Origin: CAWFFV01 sp963814985
Lineage (GTDB): Bacteria > Chloroflexota > Ktedonobacteria > Ktedonobacterales > Ktedonobacteraceae
Length of the DNA: 64,000 nucleotides
Reading direction: 5' to 3'
Assembly: GCA_963814985.1 (NCBI GenBank)
Contig: CAWFFV010000034.1
Span: 248,001 to 312,000 of the forward strand
Shown here: piece after piece, positions 17,660 through 26,850 of the stretch
How positions within the stretch are numbered: position 1 is the first letter of the stretch
Layout of the letters: each line of letters starts with the position of its first letter
Made by a program: the position numbers and the translations under genes
The notes under the pieces: model-generated
Told to the model about the DNA's origin: nothing
Databases searched by the model: none
Seen by the model: the letters and a program-made list of their open reading frames with translations, nothing else

Positions 17660-19138
17660 CTATTTCCCTACTAAGAACGTCAGCAAACTATTGGCTGCTG
17701 GAGTTGCTACATTCAACACAAACTGTACTGCAATGGTAATCACGATCAGTGCACCAGATGTTAATGTGATCGCGGCACCAAGGCCAATGGGTGTCACCAG
17801 ACGATCTGGCTTGAGTGGTGCATCGAAGTACATGGACTTGACGATGCGACCATAGTAGACCAGAGAAACAATACTGTTGAGCAGCGCGATGGCAACAAGT
17901 CCTGTCTGCCCAAGTCCCCACGCGGTCGTGAAGAGAAACACTTTACTCCAGAAGCCTGCTACTGGTGGGATACCTGCCAGAGAAAGCAGACAGAGGGCTG
18001 TTCCAGCGCTTAATAGTGGTGCGCGTCGGCCCAGTCCCCGGAAATCTTCAATTCTTTCGCCACCTGTTAAATTGGCAAGAGCGATGATGCCGGAGAAAGC
18101 TCCAAGGTTAGTGATGACATACACCAGGATAAAGAATAGGACAGCGGCATTGCCATCTGGTTTATTGGTGGCAAGGCTGGCAGTAACGCCAACCAGGATG
18201 TATCCAGCCTGTGCAATGCTGGAGTAGGCCATCAGACGCTTGACGTTTGTTTGGACGGCTGCCACCAGATTACCCAGTGTCATGGTGAGGATGGCAACAA
18301 TCGAGAAGACAACAACCAGCGACGAAGTGTTAACCAGTCCCAGTCCACCATAGGTAAAGACGCGAATGAGCGCCGCAAAACCTGCGGCTTTGGAACCAAC
18401 TGAAAAGAACGCCGTTGCTGGTGTGGGAGCGCCTTCGTAGATATCCGGTGCCCACATATGGAAAGGAACTGCCGATATCTTAAAGCCGAAGCCAGCAAGA
18501 ATTAACACAGCAGCAATCAATATCAGCAGATTGCCGTTCTGGACACTTTGCTGGATGGAATGGGCAATACCCACAAGGTCGGTTGTTCCTGTTAATCCGT
18601 AGAGCAGAGCAAAGCCATAGAGCAGAATGGCGGAAGACATTGCACCAAGCAGGACATATTTGACCGCAGCCTCGGCGGACTTCTCGTTGGTACGAATCAG
18701 GCCTGCCATCACATAGAGTGGAATACTCGTCAACTCTAGTGAAATGTAGATGGAGATCAGTTCGCCGGTACTTGCCATCAGCATCATGCCTACGACGGAA
18801 AGAAGCATAAGCGTATAAAACTCGCCATCTGCTTTGACGTACTTACCTACGTAATTATACGATGCCAGGATCATAATGGCCGCAATCAGCAAGAACGTGA
18901 GTTTGAAAAAGATAGCATATTGGTCTACCACCAGCATGTTGAAGAAAGCACGGCTGGTTCCGGTGATGGTCAGGGCTTGCGAGATTGCAAAGCCTGCTGG
19001 TATGATCAGGCCGATCAGTGCAACACCCGCAATGACAGCCCGACGTTTGACAAACAGGTCTACTGCCATCACTGCCAATGCCAGCAACGTCAGGCTTAGC
19101 TCTGGTGCTAGCAGGTAGAGATCAGACACTTTAAACAT
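17660..19138 (-). CDS. nuoN: NADH-quinone oxidoreductase subunit N
   Basis: A 492-residue protein with ~14 hydrophobic helices of the antiporter-like Mrp/NuoN type. Typical points are the charged helix EFYTLMLLSVVGMMLMAS, LELTSIPLYVMAGL with the key Glu, the broken-helix region FKISAVPFHMWAPDIYEGAP and MAYSSIAQAGYILVG. It forms one of the proton-pumping modules of respiratory complex I in the cytoplasmic membrane. TAAGGAGTTCAA precedes ATG 19138. It is the last gene of the nuoJKLMN operon, 68 bases after nuoM. Confidence 0.95.
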   Translation of the reverse strand: MFKVSDLYLLAPELSLTLLALAVMAVDLFVKRRAVIAGVALIGLIIPAGFAISQALTITGTSRAFFNMLVVDQYAIFFKLTFLLIAAIMILASYNYVGKYVKADGEFYTLMLLSVVGMMLMASTGELISIYISLELTSIPLYVMAGLIRTNEKSAEAAVKYVLLGAMSSAILLYGFALLYGLTGTTDLVGIAHSIQQSVQNGNLLILIAAVLILAGFGFKISAVPFHMWAPDIYEGAPTPATAFFSVGSKAAGFAALIRVFTYGGLGLVNTSSLVVVFSIVAILTMTLGNLVAAVQTNVKRLMAYSSIAQAGYILVGVTASLATNKPDGNAAVLFFILVYVITNLGAFSGIIALANLTGGERIEDFRGLGRRAPLLSAGTALCLLSLAGIPPVAGFWSKVFLFTTAWGLGQTGLVAIALLNSIVSLVYYGRIVKSMYFDAPLKPDRLVTPIGLGAAITLTSGALIVITIAVQFVLNVATPAANSLLTFLVGK

Positions 19139-19206
19139 TTGAACTCCTTACCCCACTGGGGCTTCTCTGTGATCATCTCTATGGGATGATCACGAAGGGT
19201 ACGTCC

Positions 19207-20799
19207 CTACTTTATCATAGCCACAGCCGTATGCATAAGCTGGGTCAGGCTGGGGGTAATCATGTCTATCAAAGGCTTCGGGTAGATGCCAACAAGCAGA
19301 ATGACTGCTGCCAGTGCGAAGAGTGGGAGCATTTCGCGCAGGTTGGCATCAGGGAGCCAGCTCCATTTAGTATTAAAGGGACCGAAGAAGACGCGCTTGA
19401 TCATCCAGAGCAGGTAGGCGGCGGTCAAAATCATAGTGAAGACCGAGATGGTAGTGACTGTTGTCCAGATGCGGAAACTACCAGTGAAGACCATATACTC
19501 GGCTACGAAACCAGCCAGTCCGGGTAGTCCCAGCGATGCCAGAGCCGCATAGGTGAAGAGCGTAGCCAGCATCGGCATTTTCTTGGCAACTCCACCAAAA
19601 ACGGCAATTTCGCGCGTATGAGCATGGTCGTAGATCACACCAACGCAGAAGAAGAGCAAGCCCGTGATCAAACCATGGCTAAACATCTGAACGGTGGCTC
19701 CGGTCAGGGCCGCCATGCGGAAGGCCATATCACCGCTGCCCGCTGCCGCCGCCACACCCAGCAAAATGATACCCATATGGCTTACACTCGAATATGCAAT
19801 GAGCTTCTTCATATCCTTCTGTACAAGACAGATGCCTGCACCGTAGATGATATTGATCACTGCCAGCGCTGCCAACCAGCCCGCGAAGTCATGAACTCCC
19901 TGAGGGAAGAGTGTCAGGCAGATGCGAATCAGGCCATATGCGCCCATTTTGAGCAGTACACCCGCCAGGATTACGCTGACCTCTGTTGGCGCATCTGTAT
20001 GCGCATCAGGGAGCCAGGTATGGAATGGGAACATAGGAATTTTTATGGCAAAGGCCATAAAAATGAGCAGGAAAGTGATCAATTGTAACCCTACTGTCAC
20101 ATTCACCAGCGGAATCTGGACGGGGAAATTGAACATATGTGTTGTAAAGTAGGCCATGCTTGCCGTTGCATCTCCACCATGACTGATATTGGTAAAGTAG
20201 AGTAGCAAGATACCAACGAGCATGAAAACACTGCCAAAGAATGTGTAGAGCAGGAACTTCCAGGCTGAGTAGATGCGTCCAGGCATACCGTGTTTGACAA
20301 CATCGCTACCCCAGATACCAATAAGTAGGAACATGGGGGCCAGTTCGACTTCCCAGAAGAGGAAGAAGAGTAGCAGATCGAGTGCCATAAAAACGCCCAT
20401 CACACCCGCTTCCAGCAGGAGTAGCAAGGCCAGATATTCCTTAACCCGCGTCTTTTGCCAGCCACCGATCACGGCCAGGAAAGTCAATAGAGCGTTTAAG
20501 ATCACCATCGGCAGGCTCAGACCATCAACGCCCAGGGAATAATCAACCTTAATGTGGACTGTGCCAGCGTTAAAATCGATCCAGGGTAGGTTGATGAAGT
20601 CACGTAGATGGTTGATATCACCGAAACCCTGCCCGGCACCAAGGATGCTGAAGAGCGTATAAAGAGAAAGTACAAAAACAACTGCTGAGAATATCAGTGC
20701 CATCCAGCGTGCGGTCTTCACTGGTGTACAGTAGACCACCAGTGCACCAATCACGGGTAGCAGGATAATCCAGGTGAGATCACTTTTGAATATCTCCAT
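19207..20799 (-). CDS. nuoM: NADH-quinone oxidoreductase subunit M
   Basis: About 530 residues, ~14 hydrophobic helices. Signature segments are LLLFFLFWEVELAPMFLLIG with the conserved Glu, KIPMFPFHTWLPDAHTDAP with the discontinuous helix, and LIAYSSVSHMGIILLG. It is a proton-pumping subunit of complex I located between NuoL and NuoN. ATG 20799 (MEIFKSDLTW) is chosen over 20835 because the longer N terminus is polar and unlike the family. The start lies just after the nuoL stop (20807), so the two are tightly coupled. Confidence 0.95.
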   Translation of the reverse strand: MEIFKSDLTWIILLPVIGALVVYCTPVKTARWMALIFSAVVFVLSLYTLFSILGAGQGFGDINHLRDFINLPWIDFNAGTVHIKVDYSLGVDGLSLPMVILNALLTFLAVIGGWQKTRVKEYLALLLLLEAGVMGVFMALDLLLFFLFWEVELAPMFLLIGIWGSDVVKHGMPGRIYSAWKFLLYTFFGSVFMLVGILLLYFTNISHGGDATASMAYFTTHMFNFPVQIPLVNVTVGLQLITFLLIFMAFAIKIPMFPFHTWLPDAHTDAPTEVSVILAGVLLKMGAYGLIRICLTLFPQGVHDFAGWLAALAVINIIYGAGICLVQKDMKKLIAYSSVSHMGIILLGVAAAAGSGDMAFRMAALTGATVQMFSHGLITGLLFFCVGVIYDHAHTREIAVFGGVAKKMPMLATLFTYAALASLGLPGLAGFVAEYMVFTGSFRIWTTVTTISVFTMILTAAYLLWMIKRVFFGPFNTKWSWLPDANLREMLPLFALAAVILLVGIYPKPLIDMITPSLTQLMHTAVAMIK

Positions 20800-20806
20800 G
20801 ATCTGC

Positions 20807-22925
20807 TTATCCTTTCGTGAATGTGACCAGCACAAAGACGATCACTGCTAATACTACGACGCCACCGAAGAAACCAATCATGTAGGATTGTACTCGTCCT
20901 GTCTCCGTCTGGCGCAGATCACGCCCGAAGAGTGTGACAAGGCGAGCAGCTCCGTTGACCACACCATCTATGACGTAGGTATCGAAGGCCTGTTCCACAT
21001 GCGAGAGACCAAGTACAACGTAGCGGATCAGCAGATCGTAGAATTCATCCACGTAGTATCGGTTATACAGGATGCGGTGCAGTGTGCGCAGGAGAGCATT
21101 GCTCTGGACCACAGCCTGGAGTTTTGCTGGTTCAATACGACAGTAGAGATAGTAGGCCCAGGTCAGACCTGCGAACGAGACGGCCACGCCGATCCAGGTG
21201 TCAGGGGCTGCCAGCAGGCGGACTATATCTAATGCCGGAGCTCCTGGATGGACATAGTTGAAGAAGCCAGACCAGTAACCTGCAAAGACCGACGGGATAG
21301 CGAGTAATATCAATGGAATGGTAATTGTCAGTGGTGACTCGTGTGGATTTCCCTCACCGCGATATGTACCCCCCCACAGTCCTCCAAATGCACCACCTTT
21401 TCCACCAAAAGCCTGGATATAAGCCCGTAACATATAGAAGGCGGTCAGGCCAGCCGTACCAAGTGTAATGGCATACAGGCCCCAGTCGCCATGCTCAAAT
21501 GTCAGTCCAATGATGGTTTCCTTGCTGAAGAAACCAGCGAGGAAGGGGAAACCGGAGATTGACAGCGTTGCGATTAGCCAGGTGATGGCCGTGATGGGCA
21601 TTTTGGGTCCCAATCCTCCCATCAGGCGCATATCCTGAACTTCTTTGTGTGTGGCATGGTGTAGAGCATGCAAGACACTACCTGCTCCAAGGAAGAGCAG
21701 AGCTTTGAAGAAGGCATGGGTGAAAAGATGGAACATACCTGGACCAGGTCCCAGTTCTGGACCAGCCACGCCCAGACCCACAAACATATACCCAAGCTGA
21801 CTGATTGTTGAGAAAGCCAGTACACGCTTGAAGTCGGTCTGTACAAGTGCGATAGTAGCGGCGAAGAGTGCTGTGATTCCCCCGACCCAGGCAACTGTTG
21901 CAAAGGCCTCCGGGCCTGCTGCCTGGAAGAGTGGGAAGGTACGTGCGACCATATAGACACCAGCGGCCACCATGGTGGCCGCGTGGATCAGTGCACTGAC
22001 AGGAGTTGGACCTTCCATGGCAGATGGCAACCAGACGTGCAGTGGAACCTGTGCCGACTTACCAATAGCACCGCAGAAGACCAGGATCATGGCGACGGTT
22101 AGCAACGTCTTGTCCATGCTTGCTGACACGCGTAGCTAGTTCACTGAACTCGAACGTATGCGTGTTAGTGAAGAGGATCATGATACCAATGATAAAGCCA
22201 ACGTCACCAACACGGTTAGTCACAAACGCTTGCAAAGCTGCACTGGCAGGGGAGGGGCGCTGTTCCTCAGGTTTGGGCTTCTTGTTGATCCAGAAACCAA
22301 TGAGTAGATATGAACTGAGGCCGACCAGTTCCCATCCAATGAAGATAACCAGGAAGTTTTGTGCAAACACAATGACGAGCATGGAAAAGGCAAAGAGCGA
22401 AAGATACGAAAAGAAGCGTGCATATCCTGCCGAGTTTTCCATATAGCCTTGTGAGTAGAACTGTACCAGGAGCGAGACGGTTGTGACTACCACCAGCATG
22501 GTGATTGCCAGGCTATCCAGATGGAAGGCGATCACATAGCTGATACCGTTGAGGATCATCCAGGGATACGAAAAGACAGTGATGCCTGCTGGCGGGAGCG
22601 ATTGTGGGTTGAGAGTAGTATTCAAGAGGAGTGCCCAGGAATAGATACAGGCCAGAGCCATAATCGCGATGGCGACATAGCCGCTGACTTTAGCTCCTAT
22701 CGTAAGATAGGGTACTTTGGGGTCCTCGTCATCATCCTGACCATGCTCTCCATGATCGTCACCCTCTGATCCGTGAACTTCGACCCCGTGAGTCACTGCG
22801 TGGGCTGTCCCGGCCTCTATACGTGGACGGCTGAGTAGATCCCAGACGCGCGTGCCGAAAATGACCACCACGAATGCCAGGAGCGGAGCGAACAGAATCA
22901 GCCAGGAATATTGATACAATGCCAT
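20807..22925 (-). CDS. nuoL: NADH-quinone oxidoreductase subunit L, one frameshift
   Basis: Joined length is about 705 residues, typical for NuoL. The N-terminal frame (22925-22059) has VVIFGTRVWDLL, a charged His/Asp-rich loop, and FVVFIGWELVGLSSYLLIG-type motifs (here FLVIFIGWELVGLSSYLLIG). The second frame (22129-20807) continues with GKSAQVPLHVWLPSAMEGPT, ALIHAATMVAAGVYM and the long amphipathic C-terminal region. ATRVS and SASMDKTLLTVAM join naturally if one base is restored near 22125. NuoL is the distal proton pump with the lateral helix. An inactive copy of an otherwise intact operon is unlikely, so a sequence error is the first explanation. Confidence 0.9.
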
Positions 22926-23023
22926 AAAACTCTGTGCGCAAACTGTCGACTTTATCTACTTTAGAGAAAGATGACAGGGGGAGACGCACCTCTCCTTTCT
23001 TTTGTAAGCGAACCTGGTCTAAA

Positions 23024-23347
23024 TCAATATTTCATCATATCTATCTCGCCAACATCCACCGTATTACGTTTGCGATAAATTGCAATAATCATCGCGAGGG
23101 CGACCGCTGCTTCAGCGGCAGCCACAGTGATAATGAAAATAGCAAAGATTTGGCCGGTCAAGTAGGTGGAGTAGGGCTTGACCTGATTATAGAACGAGAA
23201 TGCCACCATCGTGATATTAACGGCATTCAACATAATCTCGATGCCCATCAAAACTGCTATAGCATTGCGTTTGGCGATGGCACCATACAGTCCGATGCAA
23301 AAGAGCACCGCACCGAGCACCAGGAAATGATTGAGTGTGAGTCCCAT
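23024..23347 (-). CDS. nuoK: NADH-quinone oxidoreductase subunit K
   Basis: A 107-residue protein with three hydrophobic helices, standard NuoK length. VLMGIEIMLNAVNITMVAF holds the first conserved membrane Glu and VAAAEAAVALAMIIAIYR the second; both are required for proton transfer in complex I. It starts 4 bases after the nuoJ stop, so the two are translationally coupled. Confidence 0.95.
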   Translation of the reverse strand: MGLTLNHFLVLGAVLFCIGLYGAIAKRNAIAVLMGIEIMLNAVNITMVAFSFYNQVKPYSTYLTGQIFAIFIITVAAAEAAVALAMIIAIYRKRNTVDVGEIDMMKY

Positions 23348-23351
23348 ACAA

Positions 23352-23876
23352 TTAGTTCTCCCTGCCTATGATAATAGCACCGATAATAGCAACCAGTAGT
23401 ACCAGTGAGGCGATTTCAAATGGGAGCACATAGCTATAGAGCGTGGGGCTATACAATAATTGTCCAATGCGGACGACGTTGCTGATACCTGCTGGCAACT
23501 GGCCAGAACCATTACCTGTGTTGGCAACGGCATGGGGACTTGTTGTGGCCGCGTAGAGGATGCTTGCGCCCAGCAGCGCACAAATAACCAGTGCAACCCA
23601 CCATTGTTTGTTTGTTGGATTGGTTATTCGCTGTCCTCCCATGCGTGTGAGCATCAGGGCAAACAAAATGAGGATGGTCACCGCACCTGCGTAGATCAGG
23701 ATCTGTACAATGGCAATGAATTCGGCATTGAGTAGTACATAGATGCCAGCAGCCATCGCGAACACCATCACTAACGCCAGTGCGCTATGTACAATGTTGC
23801 GATGACCCACCACCACCAATGCCGCTGCCACCAGGATCACTGCCATGATCCAGAAAATGACGCTGGCTAAATCCAT
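23352..23876 (-). CDS. nuoJ: NADH-quinone oxidoreductase subunit J
   Basis: About 174 residues with five hydrophobic helices. HRNIVHSALALVMVFAMAAG and FIAIVQILIYAGAVTILILF, with the pi-bulge helix, are diagnostic. ATG 23876 (MDLASVIFW) behind CCGGAGGTATG is the start; the upstream extension of the frame to 24089 reads through repeat DNA. It is the first gene of the J-K-L-M-N membrane-arm operon; nuoA-I are not upstream. Confidence 0.93.
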   Translation of the reverse strand: MDLASVIFWIMAVILVAAALVVVGHRNIVHSALALVMVFAMAAGIYVLLNAEFIAIVQILIYAGAVTILILFALMLTRMGGQRITNPTNKQWWVALVICALLGASILYAATTSPHAVANTGNGSGQLPAGISNVVRIGQLLYSPTLYSYVLPFEIASLVLLVAIIGAIIIGREN

Positions 23877-23993
23877 AAAAACATACCTCCGGGTTATCTC
23901 GGATCGTAATTTCAGTCTCGGGCAAGAGGAGAAGATTACATTCCTGTTGGTTATTGTATTGTAACATCCGTGATAAGACATGGGATAATCGTT

Positions 23994-24216
23994 TCTATAA
24001 CTACTCAGGCCCCTCCTTCTTTCTCTCTCCTCTCGCTCCGCTGCGGGCGGCGCACAAAAGAAGTAAAAAGAGTTTTTGGGACACCCCAAACCCCGGCAGG
24101 GAGACCCTGCGCCCCCTTAAGTCCGCGCCTATGGGGGACACCCGCAACCTCCGCCACCAACAACACAACGAGAGCGAGCCACTGCAAGTGGTGAGCAGAT
24201 CTGAGAAGTTACCCAT
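23994..24216 (-). repeat. Repeat-rich spacer: modules A and D
   Basis: Module A copy 3 is at 24171-24212 (core CCACTTGCAAGTGG; inverse reading starts GTAACTTCTCAGATCTGCTC). A partial left edge of A (ATAACTACTCAGG) is at 23996-24010, and module D (GTTTTTGGGACACCCCAAAC) is near 24074. A string GGTGGCGGAGGTTGCGGG is half of a hairpin arm like those in other copies, but its partner arm is missing. The block lies upstream of nuoJ. Confidence 0.6.
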
Positions 24217-24456
24217 GTCTTAGGAGAAAAAGCATATAGTCCCTTCCGATTCTAACAAAACATCAGACATGTGACAAGAGCAATTTTTCAGTAAGCTTAT
24301 TTAGCATTGTGAAGGGTCTGATTCCGGCTGACCTTTACAAAATTTTTCTCTATACATACTGCCTAAAGATAACGTGAATATGCATACATAACCACTTCAC
24401 TATGTTATAATCCCTCTGATAGGCAGTTTCTTTTTGATAAAAGGTGTAGAAGATGT
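24217..24456. promoter_or_regulatory. Divergent promoter region, nuoJ / pseudokinase
   Basis: AT-rich DNA with no gene. A consensus -10 hexamer TATAAT at 24406-24411 lies about 45 bases before the pseudokinase ATG; no good -35 is evident at 17 bases. Confidence 0.4.
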
Positions 24457-26649
24457 ATGAGCGTGACAAGAAATACAGCTGAACAGAGTCCACCTGAGCA
24501 TTTGCGATGCAGGCATTGCAAGACGATGTTACCACTATATGCAACATTCTGTAGGACTTGTGGGGCGCGAGTTGAGAAAGACGCCAGTAATCTCCATGCT
24601 CAAGATTCTCCTGGTATGGTTGAGTTATACCGGATCACTGCGCTGATATGTCGCCGCCCGTATATACAACTCTTCCTTGCTATTGATAATATGCACCAAC
24701 GACCGGTCGTGATCCGTGATATAGATATGAGTAGTTTGAATGAAGAGCAACGGACGCTGGCGATTGAAGTAGCACAACATGAGTTTGACCTCTTGCGTTG
24801 TCAGAGATCTGATGATGTGATGTCTGTGATCAACCTGCACTACTTCCAGGAACACCTTTTTGTGGTGGCTGGCACACCATTTACTATCCACAATCAGGGC
24901 GAGAACAGTGTACCATGGTATACGCTGCAAGATCTCCTACAAAGTGGTGTTGGCCTACCAGATGAGCTGGTTGCTATTACCTGGGCCTATCAGCTCTGTC
25001 GTGCCCTTGCTCACTTGCACCGTGACCAGATTGTCATTGGTGATCTTGATCCATATGCAATTATAGTAAGCGATAATAGTTACTATGGAACACCTGCATT
25101 GATGGTTTCATGGTTACCGCTGCCTATTCGGAATCTATTACCTCGTACATCAGTTATTACCAATGCGAACAGCTTTCGAGCGCCTGAGGTTTTGCTTAAT
25201 TGTGTAGAGCCTTGTGCGGATATTTATAGTGTTGGTGCAATACTCTACTTATTACTCACTGGAACATCACCTGAAGAACCCACCCTTCACGTTCACCGTT
25301 CACTTCGCTCACCTCGCGAATTCAACTCTCAGATCAGTAGCCGTGTGGAAGAGGTTGTGATGCGTGCCTTATCTATTGAGAGTGCGAACCGTTATCAGAG
25401 TGCAGATGAAATGTCAGAAGCGCTGCTTGAGCTGTGTGCCAGCACGCAGTCTGCTCGAACTGAAACTCTAGTATTGCAAAATCGAAAAGAGAAACAAGGC
25501 GTTCGAGAGAGAGCAGCCAGGGTCGAAGTGAATAAAAATTTACCAGTGACCGATGATTTAGACCAGATGACGATTTCAGTTGACCCAAAAATAGTTCCAC
25601 AGGCGTGGCGGCATCTGTCTAAGAGGGCATCAGGACGATCTGGTGTAGAAAATGAACAATGTCGTGTGTCAATCGTGGACACGCTCAAACAAGAAGAGCA
25701 TAAAAAAGTGAATCACGAACAAAAAGAGCAAGAACAAGACGAATATAACATGGAAGATTTGAAAGAACGCAAGCAAGAAGAAGAGCCAGAGCTAGCTTTG
25801 GAAGAAGACAAGCCAGAAGAGCCAGAGGAAGCTTTAGAAGAAGACAAGCCAGAGGAAGAGCCAGAGCTAGCTTTGGAAGAAGACAAGCCAGAAGAGCCAG
25901 AGGAGGCTTTGGAGCAGCTTCCCATCGTCGTGTTATCTCCCTCTATACAAAAAGGGGTGCTGGTGAATGGGTTTTTACCAAAGCCAGTGTCCCTCTCGAC
26001 GCAGGTGCAGCCTCAGAGTACAACTGGGGATTCTAAAATGGTACAACTCCTTAGGGAGCGACTGAGCGGTATTTTACCTGCTTTGGGGCTATCTGGGGGA
26101 GGGGGGAATGCTACTTCTGTATCGTTACAAGGACAGACGGTGACCGATGACGAGAAGTCGTTCCTTAAACAATTACAACGCTTCTTTCTTGGTGAGCAGC
26201 AGCGTAATACAAAGGCGGTGGCGCTTATCGAGACACCATTCCGTGTCCAGCCTAATCAGAACTATACTGTTCGCATTCATCTGCTGGGGAGAGACATTCC
26301 GATCGCGTCTCCTGGCGCAAAGGAGAATGCACCATTGGCGGGCCTCAGCGCCCTTGCTCAGGGTGAACTTGCCCGTATCGAGATACGTTCGGCTCTCTAT
26401 CAGAATTATGCGTATATTGTACAGCAAGCGAATGTACGTGTGCCTGGACGTGGCTATGCGGCAGAGGTAACGATGCCTATGCAATCTCTTATGCGTGGCT
26501 CCAGTGGACGCCGGGACCGTCTCCACATATTTTTTATGGATGAAGCAGGTCACCCTTTGTATGAGAAACCATTTGTGATTGAGTTGTTCATCTCTCCTCT
26601 GGTTCAGTTTGGTCGGGAGGGGCGTAACGTTCTCGCGATACCGCTTTAG
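24457..26649 (+). CDS. Zinc-ribbon pseudokinase with acidic repeats
   Basis: A 730-residue protein. Residues 18-35 form a zinc ribbon (CRHC...CRTC). Residues ~55-325 are a protein-kinase fold with lost catalytic residues: VVIRDID replaces VAIK (Arg for Lys), IGDLDPYAIIV replaces HRDxKPxN, and the DFG position reads MVSW. RAPEVLL and the lobe helix DIYSVGAILYLLLTG remain. Residues ~440-490 are tandem acidic repeats of the type LEEDKPEEPEEA. The C-terminal ~170 residues are a beta-rich domain (PNQNYTVRIHLLGRDIPIAS) without a known match. No transmembrane helix is seen. It is probably a scaffold or regulatory protein, not an active kinase. Confidence 0.75.
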   Translation: MSVTRNTAEQSPPEHLRCRHCKTMLPLYATFCRTCGARVEKDASNLHAQDSPGMVELYRITALICRRPYIQLFLAIDNMHQRPVVIRDIDMSSLNEEQRTLAIEVAQHEFDLLRCQRSDDVMSVINLHYFQEHLFVVAGTPFTIHNQGENSVPWYTLQDLLQSGVGLPDELVAITWAYQLCRALAHLHRDQIVIGDLDPYAIIVSDNSYYGTPALMVSWLPLPIRNLLPRTSVITNANSFRAPEVLLNCVEPCADIYSVGAILYLLLTGTSPEEPTLHVHRSLRSPREFNSQISSRVEEVVMRALSIESANRYQSADEMSEALLELCASTQSARTETLVLQNRKEKQGVRERAARVEVNKNLPVTDDLDQMTISVDPKIVPQAWRHLSKRASGRSGVENEQCRVSIVDTLKQEEHKKVNHEQKEQEQDEYNMEDLKERKQEEEPELALEEDKPEEPEEALEEDKPEEEPELALEEDKPEEPEEALEQLPIVVLSPSIQKGVLVNGFLPKPVSLSTQVQPQSTTGDSKMVQLLRERLSGILPALGLSGGGGNATSVSLQGQTVTDDEKSFLKQLQRFFLGEQQRNTKAVALIETPFRVQPNQNYTVRIHLLGRDIPIASPGAKENAPLAGLSALAQGELARIEIRSALYQNYAYIVQQANVRVPGRGYAAEVTMPMQSLMRGSSGRRDRLHIFFMDEAGHPLYEKPFVIELFISPLVQFGREGRNVLAIPL
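25788..25915 (+). repeat. In-gene tandem repeat coding acidic units
   Basis: Alternating units with bases such as GCTTTGGAAGAAGACAAGCC recur about three to four times, encoding EPELALEEDKP and EPEEALEEDKP. Near-identical DNA copies mean the repeat number can change by slippage or recombination. Confidence 0.75.
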
Positions 26650-26689
26650 AATGAAAAGTGGAGATCTGCCCCTTCACAAAGGAGTCCCT

Positions 26690-26850
26690 GATTAGCTATA
26701 CTATGTAGAGTAACACTCCCCCGGCTCAACGCGGGGATTCTTCCTTCATCCAGCCCGCTTGCCCGGCTTCCGTAGAGCAGAGAGTAGAGGCGGTCTGTCC
26801 AGAAGCGTTCGATGAGCAGGAAACTCATCGGTTCCCGTGTGCCCCACGGT
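26690..26850 (-). ncRNA. Predicted omega-RNA / right end of the TnpB element
   Basis: The region spanning the tnpB stop and the following ~130 bases on the minus strand ends in GGAAGAATCCCCGCGTTGAG with a CCCCG/CGGGG hairpin (26719-26736). This is the usual shape of the right end of IS200/IS605-type elements. In characterised systems this stretch is the guide-bearing omega-RNA processed from the tnpB transcript. Boundaries are estimated. Confidence 0.5.

Noticed and set aside
19618..20088. 156-codon + strand frame opposite nuoM
   Set aside because: Antisense of a clearly real, conserved gene; sequence is His/Gln/Cys-rich and featureless.
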